Below, piece after piece: positions 1 through 6,261 of a DNA stretch of 20,171 nt. Location of the stretch: NCBI GenBank assembly GCA_038240875.1, contig JBBRGG010000029.1, positions 1 through 20,171 of the forward strand. The letters run 5' to 3'. The stretch is from JBBRGG01 sp038240875. GTDB taxonomy: Bacteria > Planctomycetota > Phycisphaerae > Phycisphaerales > UBA1924. A program made the translations under genes and the position numbers. The first letter of the stretch is position 1; each line of letters starts with the position of its first letter. The notes below the pieces were generated by a model, which ran no database searches, was not told where the DNA came from, and saw only the letters and a list, made by a program, of their open reading frames with translations.

Positions 1-2
1 AG

Positions 3-392
3 GATGCGATGCCCAAGGCTTTGACGGGGAATAAAGCCACAGAACTAGAGTTGGCGGTACCGTTTCGAGCCAAGCTTCAAACAACCAAAGATGCGGGGCG
101 GACATCGCACGCTTTGCGAATCGAAGCGCCGGGCGCGACGCGGATTCGTTTCTTTCCAGGGGCGAACTGTTCGGAAGTGAAGAGCATACTTGAAGAAGGC
201 GATGTTGCCAACGATCGAGTCGAGATTGAGTTAAGTCCGGGACAAGATGGATCGGTGCGTGCGGAAGGGATTATTCAGATCGTAGGAGAGATTTCGATTG
301 ACTCTGGTGGCACGGCTAGCAAGAAGGAATTCACCGAGTCATTCCTCTACGATTCGCTGGAAACGACGAATGTTCCCAAGACGCTGAAGTAA
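3..392 (+). CDS. C-terminal part of an unidentified protein (cut by left edge)
   Basis: The reading frame is open to the left edge and ends with TAA at 390-392, so this is probably the tail of a longer gene. The ATG at 9 has no visible Shine-Dalgarno site and need not be the start. About 128 residues are visible. They look like a soluble beta-rich domain, with alternating hydrophobic residues in stretches such as RIRFFPG and VEIELSPG, one cysteine, no membrane segment and no motif I can name with confidence. The RFFPG stretch, and the exported thioredoxin-fold gene that follows on the same strand after 109 bases, faintly suggest the N-terminal domain of DsbD-like thiol-disulphide proteins. 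That is a guess from resemblance and position. It could equally be an unrelated lineage-specific protein. Confidence 0.5.
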   Translation, partial: DAMPKALTGNKATELELAVPFRAKLQTTKDAGRTSHALRIEAPGATRIRFFPGANCSEVKSILEEGDVANDRVEIELSPGQDGSVRAEGIIQIVGEISIDSGGTASKKEFTESFLYDSLETTNVPKTLK

Positions 393-489
393 ATACTGTA
401 ATTAAAGATTGGATGACCTCGACAGAAGTAAAGTATCATGCTTACGCGGGCAACCGTATGGAATCGAAGCGTATTGTGACAGTTCAAAC

Positions 490-495
490 AAGGAG
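490..495 (+). promoter_or_regulatory. Ribosome binding site of the exported redoxin
   Basis: AAGGAG lies 6 bases before the ATG at 502. The frame is open further upstream to a TTG at 409, but this near-perfect site and the signal peptide that follows place the start at 502 (or the adjacent ATG at 505). Confidence 0.75.
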
Positions 496-501
496 ATATC
501 G

Positions 502-1320
502 ATGATGAAGTCGAACGTTTCGGGCCTGTTCAATCGAGTTAGCCTTTCGGCGTTGGCCGCAGGCGTCTTTGCGTTGTCGTCGGTGGCAATGCCGACGATC
601 TCATTGGCTGGCGATGTGCCCACGCCCAAGACGGCTATTCCTACCAAGGAAGACCTGTTGAAGAAGGCGGCGGCGGAGACGGAAAAGGTCGAGAAGGCAG
701 CGAAGGACGCCAAGGAGGCGAAGGAAAAAGCTGAGAAGGAAGCGAAAGAGAAGGCCGAAAGGGAATCCAAGGATAAAAAAGGCGTAACTGCGGGCGATGT
801 GGCTCCCAACTTCACCCTCACCGATACCGACGGCAAGTCACATTCGCTCGCCGACATGACCAAGGCTGGCAAAATTGTAGTAATCCAGTGGTTCAACCCC
901 GCATGCCCCTTTGTGGTCAAGCACTACGGCGAGACCAAGACGTTCAACGATCTTGCAGCAAAGTACAAGGACAAGGGTGTTGAGTTTGTGGCGATCAATT
1001 CGGGTGCCGCTGGGAAGGAGGGTTCGGGTCTTGAACGCAATAAGACCACCAAGACCGATTGGTTGATTCCCTACCCGATCCTTATGGATGAGTCCGGTAA
1101 AGTTGGCAAGCTCTTCGGCGCGAAGCGTACGCCCGAGATGTTCATAATCGGCAAGGATGGCAAGGTTGCTTATCACGGCGCAATTGATGATGATCGTGAA
1201 GCTACCAGCGTCGGCAAGACCAATTATGTTTCGAAGGCACTAGATGAACTCATCGATGGCAAGGCGGTTAGCTCCCCCACCACGCGTTCCTATGGCTGCA
1301 CGGTCAAGTACAAGGACTAA
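502..1320 (+). CDS. Exported thioredoxin-fold redoxin (AhpC/TSA or TlpA-like) with charged linker
   Basis: A 272-residue protein, probably a periplasmic thiol oxidoreductase or peroxidase. Residues 1-36 form a signal peptide (basic start, hydrophobic stretch, likely cut after Ser-Leu-Ala). Residues about 49-94 are almost only Lys, Glu, Ala and Asp and should form a long charged helix or coiled coil. The thioredoxin-like fold covers about 95-255: the GDVAPNF opening typical of redoxins, WFNPACPFVVKHY with the nucleophilic Cys135, and TPEMF holding the cis-proline (Pro211). There is no CXXC pair. The only other cysteine is Cys266 in the C-terminal YGCTVKY motif, a good candidate for the resolving cysteine. 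CPFV plus a terminal GC(S/T)xKY motif recurs in a family of bacterial exported redoxins. The substrate is unknown. Start chosen from the AAGGAG site. An upstream fragment on the same strand may share its transcript. Confidence 0.87.
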   Translation: MMKSNVSGLFNRVSLSALAAGVFALSSVAMPTISLAGDVPTPKTAIPTKEDLLKKAAAETEKVEKAAKDAKEAKEKAEKEAKEKAERESKDKKGVTAGDVAPNFTLTDTDGKSHSLADMTKAGKIVVIQWFNPACPFVVKHYGETKTFNDLAAKYKDKGVEFVAINSGAAGKEGSGLERNKTTKTDWLIPYPILMDESGKVGKLFGAKRTPEMFIIGKDGKVAYHGAIDDDREATSVGKTNYVSKALDELIDGKAVSSPTTRSYGCTVKYKD

Positions 1321-1547
1321 TGCACGGCTGGGCTTGAATTAAACGCTCTTAAACGGCGGTATGGATCAGGGATCAGCAGCAGGCTTTCTGCACTGGCTCT
1401 TGGTACATGCCGCCGGTTTCGATGGTTAATATGGCGGCAAAATCGCTTTGCGTGGTTATCCTTGGCCGTTATTGGAGTAGGAAATGCCGGCGTACCTTTA
1501 GAACTTGTCAGAACGTGGGGACATTCAGGTGAAGTAGATTCTATGCC

Positions 1548-2150
1548 ATGTTACGAAAGAGCTCTAGCATGCCCATGACCGAGCCAACTGAATCTGTTGC
1601 TCAAGTATCGGGTGAAACTCGAGCCGAAAATACGGCAGTTGCCGGTGCGGCTTCAGTTGCGGAGGCCAAGCCACATTTGGACTTAAATGCTCCACTTCCA
1701 ACGGTTGAAACCAAGCACGCAGCGGCGAAGGTGTGCAGTATGCTTGACACGTTGTCAAAGCGCGGTAAACTGCCCGAATATCGCCGAAACGAGAATACGT
1801 TTCAGATTTTAGCATATGGCAATCAAGTGGATTCAACACTGACAGGCACTATCACGCCTTTGGCATCGGGTATTGGTACGATTGTTCGGTTCGGCTTGAA
1901 AGTGCAATGGAAGATCCCTGCGATCTACGCGGGGTTGACGATTGGTTCGCTTTGGCCTGGCATGTGGCTGACGGATTCCATGCTCGTCACATACTTTGAT
2001 TGGTATCGCTTTGCGACGTGGATGTGGTACGTCCCTTTGGTGGTGCTGCCGATGCCTTTAATGTTGTGGCTGGAGATGCGAAAGAGTGCGAAATTAGCGT
2101 ACACTTCGGCCTTAGAAATCATTGAAAAGGTTCATGACGGGCTCGCTTAA
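1548..2150 (+). CDS. Unknown membrane protein with two C-terminal helices
   Basis: A 200-residue protein with no family I recognise. Residues 1-50 are Ala/Glu/Thr-rich and probably disordered. Residues about 52-120 look soluble (LPEYRRNENTFQILAYGNQ). Two hydrophobic segments follow at about 123-142 and 156-176, the second rich in Trp, Pro and Leu (YVPLVVLPMP). The tail is a short charged helix. The two helices suggest an inner-membrane hairpin with both termini on the cytoplasmic side. The start at 1548 has a plausible AGGTGAA at 1527-1533, though the spacing is long at 14 bases. In-frame ATGs at 1569 and 1575 are also possible. It is preceded by 227 bases without a gene and runs convergently into lpxB, so it is probably transcribed alone. 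No function can be assigned. Confidence 0.72.
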   Translation: MLRKSSSMPMTEPTESVAQVSGETRAENTAVAGAASVAEAKPHLDLNAPLPTVETKHAAAKVCSMLDTLSKRGKLPEYRRNENTFQILAYGNQVDSTLTGTITPLASGIGTIVRFGLKVQWKIPAIYAGLTIGSLWPGMWLTDSMLVTYFDWYRFATWMWYVPLVVLPMPLMLWLEMRKSAKLAYTSALEIIEKVHDGLA

Positions 2151-2211
2151 GTGTTCGCGGCATTGGTTGTGGTACCTGTCATCAACGATGCGTCGCAAAT
2201 TCATTAATAAT

Positions 2212-3555
2212 CTATGCAACAGGGGACAGCGAGACCGGGTTTCGTAAGCCCGCGATTTCTTCGATCGCGTCTGCGGCGAGAGCCGACGCGTTACGTCCCG
2301 AAAAGCCCGCGACCACGTTAGCAAGATCACACCGCTGGGTTTCGGCGACGACGGCATCCTCGATGAGTTGAATTGCGGCTTCGACGATGGGTTCGGGCCC
2401 GCCATAGTGAGGGATGAACTCAGGAACGATGCGGCGGTGGGCCAGAACGTTGGGCAGCGAAAAGTGCTTGGTTGAGAGGATGATCCGCGCGATCATGTAC
2501 AAGAAAGGGCTGCTCTTTGAGTAAAAGACAACCATCGGCTTGCACTGCTTGGCCACTTGCAACGTGACAGTGCCACTTTTGACTAGGGCAATGGTGGACC
2601 ACCGAATAACAGCATCGGTATCTTGCACAACAATTGAAATAGCTTGCGGCCAGCCACCCAAGCGTTCGTCGGCGAGCTTTCGTAAATAGCTGGCAACATG
2701 CTGGCTGGTTGCTGCGACGACCCCGACGGCATCGGGATACCGCGTGCGGAGGATCTCAAAGGCGCGAAGCATGACCTCGATGTGGCGGTTGATTTCGTCG
2801 GGGCGCGAGCCGGGCATGAGGGCGATGCGCGGCGAGCCGTTACCAAAGGATGTGCCGCGCGCGTCGAGAGATTCGGTATCGATTACTTTGTCAAAGAGCA
2901 TGTGCCCGATGAAGCGAGCCGGAACGCGGCGCTGCGTGAAAAAGGCTTCTTCAAAGGGGAGAAGACAAAGAACCATGTCGGTAAGTCGGCGGAGTTTGTG
3001 GATACGCCAGCGTCCCCAGGCCCAGATCTGCGGGGCAACCAGGTGAACGACCCGGCAGCCATGGGTGCGTGCGATGGCACAGATGGGAAAATTTGCGGCT
3101 GGGGAATCAACAGGAATATGGACTGTCATGGCATTGTTCGCGAGCCATTGATCGATGCGTGTGTTGATGCGCTGGTGCTCGCGGATCTTTGCGATTCCTG
3201 GGAGGCCCATGACGGCGTCGTCGCCGGTGCGTTCGATGAGGGTTGCGCCAGCGCGTTCCATCTTGACGCCGCCCCACGCGTATATTGGAAGGTTGGGATG
3301 GCGAGTTCGGAGTTCGGCAATAACGCCTGCGGCGTGCTCATCGCCTGAGGGCTCGAACGCGGTAAAGAGGATCGCGGGAAGCAGCTTGGCTGCATGGGCG
3401 CGCGATGGAATGGACACCAACGGTTTATCGGGTGCGATAGCAGGAAGAGAAGCGGGATGTGTCGCTGGTTCACTCAAGCCTAAGTACCTTACATGAATCG
3501 ATACGTGCTGATTGAGCCCATATCGAGCCCAGCAAATAAACCAAGCGACAAGCAC
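2212..3555 (-). CDS. lpxB: Lipid-A-disaccharide synthase
   Basis: LpxB is a GT-B glycosyltransferase at the cytoplasmic face of the inner membrane. It joins UDP-2,3-diacylglucosamine to lipid X to make the beta-1,6 lipid A disaccharide. Family marks, numbered from the 3555 start: EPSGDEHAAG at about 68-77 (the GEASGD-type N-terminal loop), VDSPAANF at 149-156 (the IDxPDFN-type site), PQIWAWG at 175-181, LLPFEE, FIGH near 216-219, and the MPGSRPDEI phosphate-binding loop. The conserved domain spans about 61-447, near 386 residues, normal for LpxB. The frame opens with GTG at 3555 but has no Shine-Dalgarno site there. The first 50-60 residues are not conserved, and a TTG at 3477 preceded by AAGG is an alternative start. 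It lies 109 bases downstream of the response regulator on the same strand and may be co-transcribed. It implies an LPS-type outer membrane. Confidence 0.93.
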   Translation of the reverse strand: MLVAWFICWARYGLNQHVSIHVRYLGLSEPATHPASLPAIAPDKPLVSIPSRAHAAKLLPAILFTAFEPSGDEHAAGVIAELRTRHPNLPIYAWGGVKMERAGATLIERTGDDAVMGLPGIAKIREHQRINTRIDQWLANNAMTVHIPVDSPAANFPICAIARTHGCRVVHLVAPQIWAWGRWRIHKLRRLTDMVLCLLPFEEAFFTQRRVPARFIGHMLFDKVIDTESLDARGTSFGNGSPRIALMPGSRPDEINRHIEVMLRAFEILRTRYPDAVGVVAATSQHVASYLRKLADERLGGWPQAISIVVQDTDAVIRWSTIALVKSGTVTLQVAKQCKPMVVFYSKSSPFLYMIARIILSTKHFSLPNVLAHRRIVPEFIPHYGGPEPIVEAAIQLIEDAVVAETQRCDLANVVAGFSGRNASALAADAIEEIAGLRNPVSLSPVA

Positions 3556-3664
3556 AAATCACGTTCTGGTTTGATTCCACACACACGACAACTCGGTGCA
3601 CGGAATTGCGTTGAATTGTACCGCTGATTGCTTGGCTGTGTGGGTGCGGGGATGAATGTTGCGT

Positions 3665-4330
3665 TTAGAGGCCTGCGGACATGAGCCAGCGGCTTGGGCG
3701 CTCGTTGAGTGCCTGTGCGATGAGCACGAGCGATTCGAGACTAGGAAGGTGGGCTCCACGTTCGATCGATGAAAGCTGGCTGACGCTCACACCTGCGGAT
3801 TCAGAAAGGTCTTTGAGAGTCCAATCCTTACGCGTGCGGGCAAGGCGAATCTGGCGGCCCAGTTCGGCACGCAGGCGGTCTTGAGGTGACTGGCCCATGC
3901 CACCAGCGTCAACGGCCTGTCGAATCGACCGGCGCAGATCAGCGATGGAAAATGGCTTGGTGAGGTAATCAAAGACATCCTGTCGGAAGGTTTGCCTCAT
4001 CGTATCGAAGGAGGGGTAGCCCGTAACGATGATGATGCACAAGCGTGGCCAACGGCGGCGAAGCTCGATGAGAACGTCTTGCCCCGAGTATGGGCCCATA
4101 TTCATATCAAGGAGCACGATGTCGGGCAGGGCTTCCTGGCATGCTGCGTAGCACTCGTCGGGAGTCGCGTATGTCGAGACGGAGTGACCATCGGATTCGA
4201 GAATGGTACGGATGTACTCGCGAAAGTCGGCGTCGTCATCGAGCGCCAGAATCGACAACGCCGGGCCATCCCAGCGTGCTGGAAGTGGGTCGGGTTTTGG
4301 CGGTCTACATTCGGCTGGATCGGTTGTCAT
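3665..4330 (-). CDS. Response regulator with REC domain and XRE-type helix-turn-helix
   Basis: A 221-residue two-component regulator. Residues 26-142 form a receiver domain with acidic pocket Asp31-Asp33, phospho-acceptor Asp75 in IVLLDMNM, switch Thr103 in IIVTGYP and Lys125 in DYLTKPF. After a short linker, residues about 155-217 form a Cro/CI (XRE) helix-turn-helix: LGRQIRLAR, then WTLKDLSESAGVS, then QLSSIERGAHLPSLESL. That domain normally binds operator DNA as a dimer. The usual outputs are OmpR, NarL, NtrC or Fis types, so XRE is uncommon. The histidine kinase is immediately upstream on the same strand with a 110-base gap and is the obvious partner. The ATG start has no clear Shine-Dalgarno site. 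The first 25 residues are Pro-rich. Target genes are unknown; the kinase promoter or lpxB are possibilities. Confidence 0.92.
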   Translation of the reverse strand: MTTDPAECRPPKPDPLPARWDGPALSILALDDDADFREYIRTILESDGHSVSTYATPDECYAACQEALPDIVLLDMNMGPYSGQDVLIELRRRWPRLCIIIVTGYPSFDTMRQTFRQDVFDYLTKPFSIADLRRSIRQAVDAGGMGQSPQDRLRAELGRQIRLARTRKDWTLKDLSESAGVSVSQLSSIERGAHLPSLESLVLIAQALNERPSRWLMSAGL

Positions 4331-4440
4331 TTGTGTCTGGCGTTATTTCTTGATTATATATGAATTCGGCACGAGCATGGTACAGAGGAACGTGAGGCCT
4401 TGCACGCGGATACGGCTTTGAGCATTAGTTCGTCTTATTT

Positions 4441-6204
4441 TCAAAGGATTTCTTCGCGGATGGGGAGCACGATTTCGAAGATTGCACCGGAAGTATCAAG
4501 GCGGTTACGAGCGAGGATGAGGCCGCCATGCTCGCGAGCGATCCCGTCGGAGACGGCGAGCCCAAGACCGGTGCCGCGTGCATCAAGGCGTGTGGTGCTA
4601 AAGGGCTCAAAGACGTGAGGAAGAATCGAAGGGTCGATCCCAGGGCCATTATCCATGACACGGATCTGTGCCCATTGGGTTGCGTCGCGCATAGCGCAAT
4701 CGGCTTCAATGACGACGGTACGAAGCGAGCTTGCACCTGTTAGAAGATTGAAGTTAGCGCTCGTTGAGTACTTTTTGGCACGCGAAGCATCGACGGCATT
4801 GCGCAACAGGTTGACAAAGACTTGCACCAGCCGATCGCCATCGCAAGGGACGAGAAATTCAGCAGGTACTGTATTGTGAAACTCTACATCGCGTGCCTCG
4901 CGATCAAGGCGGACAAGCGTGATTGCTTCATCAACTACCTCACGGATCGCGGTAGGAGCGATTCGAGGCGGACGCACACGAGCAAAGTCAAGTAGGCTTT
5001 CGCCCAGGCGTTCTAATCGCGCGACAACACGGACCATGAGCGCGGATTGCGCCGGCTCGATCCCCGCGCGCGGGGCGGCGTTGACTTGTTCGACCATACC
5101 TTTCAATACGGCCAGCGGCGTGTTGAGTTCATGGGCGATGCCTGCTGACATCATCCCCAGGCTCGCAAGCCGATCAGCATCCGCGAGGTTTCGCCGAGCC
5201 GTCTCGAGAAGGTGGTTCTTGCGAGTGAGGTCGTTTGCGACTCGTTCGAGCTCTCCTAACGCATCGGCGAGGGCTCGCTCATTTGCGCGAAGACTTTGGA
5301 TGACTTCGTTGCGAGATCGCATGATCTCGCCGAGTTCGTCGGCGGGGATTGCGTCGTTGGGAATGATCTCGTCGGCGGGTCGACCTTCTTGTACGGCCTG
5401 GTCCGCCGCGAGGAGCTTACGGATCGGGCGATAGACACTCTGAGGCAAAACCAACGCTTCGAGTGCGACTGCGACCAATGCATATACCGAGAGAAGCGCG
5501 ACCACGAGCAACAGATAGAGACGTGTGATGGCTTCGCTGCCGCCTTCGACGGGCGTCGCGAGAACGTAATAAACGGATTGCCCATTCTGAGGTGCGAAGA
5601 GAATGGCACATGTCCCGACGCGTTGAGAAGTGGCGATGACAGCGCGGCCTGGTGTAGCTAGGGCCATGCTGCTGCTTATTGTGTCCAGTCCGACCTCGTC
5701 GGCAGTGCCAATGAGAAGAGTCGTGTTGGGAGCGAGGCGCTCGGCAGCCGCACGGAGATCCGATGGGTCGCCCCTACCAATGCCCGAAGAGATCGCGTCA
5801 AGTACGATGCGCGATTGCGACGCTTCGGCTCGCGCCAACAGGTCGATCATCGTCGGACGGATCGTGACGAGCAGGATAACGGCGAGGATCGCGGAGAAGA
5901 GCGTATGGAGCACGATGAGTTTTTTGCGCACGCGCATCGACGCCAATAACCCGCGACGTGGCTTGGGAAGCAACAAAATTCGCAAGCTCGGACGGCTGGG
6001 AATGATGGTTGCAATCGGTTCGCTCACGGCTGGAGCATTTGGAGCAAGCGAGAATGGGGTTTGCGCAGCACTTTTTGCGGGCGCTGAGTCGTTTGGCAGC
6101 TCTGGTTGGGAAGGTCCGTTTCGCACGAAGCATTCTTCGCCGAGAATTGGCCTCGAGGGCGAAGATTCGCAGATTAAGGGCGATGTCGCTAGTGAGGGAA
6201 ACAC
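4441..6204 (-). CDS. Membrane-bound sensor histidine kinase
   Basis: 587 residues from a GTG at 6204. Residues 1-90 are Pro/Ala/Ser-rich with no clear domain. TM1 is at about 96-114, a sensor region of roughly 110 residues at 115-227 should face the periplasm, and TM2 is at 228-252. A HAMP-like and coiled-coil linker follows at 255-345. The HisKA H-box GIAHELNTPLAVL carries phospho-acceptor His358. The HATPase_c domain has the N box NLLRNAVD (Asn465, Asn469), G1 box DNGPGID (518-524), F box EPFSTT and G2 box GTGLGLA (544-550). The stretch between N and G1 boxes is longer than usual by roughly 20 residues. It partners the REC-XRE regulator downstream. The true start is uncertain: no Shine-Dalgarno site precedes 6204, the frame stays open upstream, and Met90 (ATG at 5935-5937), just before TM1, is an alternative. 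The signal sensed is unknown. Confidence 0.93.
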   Translation of the reverse strand: MFPSLATSPLICESSPSRPILGEECFVRNGPSQPELPNDSAPAKSAAQTPFSLAPNAPAVSEPIATIIPSRPSLRILLLPKPRRGLLASMRVRKKLIVLHTLFSAILAVILLVTIRPTMIDLLARAEASQSRIVLDAISSGIGRGDPSDLRAAAERLAPNTTLLIGTADEVGLDTISSSMALATPGRAVIATSQRVGTCAILFAPQNGQSVYYVLATPVEGGSEAITRLYLLLVVALLSVYALVAVALEALVLPQSVYRPIRKLLAADQAVQEGRPADEIIPNDAIPADELGEIMRSRNEVIQSLRANERALADALGELERVANDLTRKNHLLETARRNLADADRLASLGMMSAGIAHELNTPLAVLKGMVEQVNAAPRAGIEPAQSALMVRVVARLERLGESLLDFARVRPPRIAPTAIREVVDEAITLVRLDREARDVEFHNTVPAEFLVPCDGDRLVQVFVNLLRNAVDASRAKKYSTSANFNLLTGASSLRTVVIEADCAMRDATQWAQIRVMDNGPGIDPSILPHVFEPFSTTRLDARGTGLGLAVSDGIAREHGGLILARNRLDTSGAIFEIVLPIREEIL

Positions 6205-6261
6205 TTGGAAGTTGGTACAGGCGGTACTGAAATTCAGCTGTGTTGAACCTACCCTCAGCCA
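6205..6261. promoter_or_regulatory. Divergent intergenic region between histidine kinase and rsmB
   Basis: Only 57 bases separate the two divergent starts, so promoters for the kinase-regulator operon (-) and the rsmB-addB-addA group (+) should lie here or within the flanking coding ends. It contains an 11-base palindrome, CTGAAATTCAG, at 6227-6237 that could be an operator. I cannot point to convincing -35/-10 boxes. Confidence 0.4.

Noticed and set aside
1408..1439. Inverted repeat TGCCGCC...GGCGGCA with an 18-base loop in the gap after the redoxin gene
   Set aside because: It could be a terminator stem, but the loop is long, there is no T tract on either strand, and it lies almost 90 bases past the stop codon.
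2698..3348. + strand open frame of 216 codons
   Set aside because: It is the complement of the conserved core of lpxB and has no independent signal.
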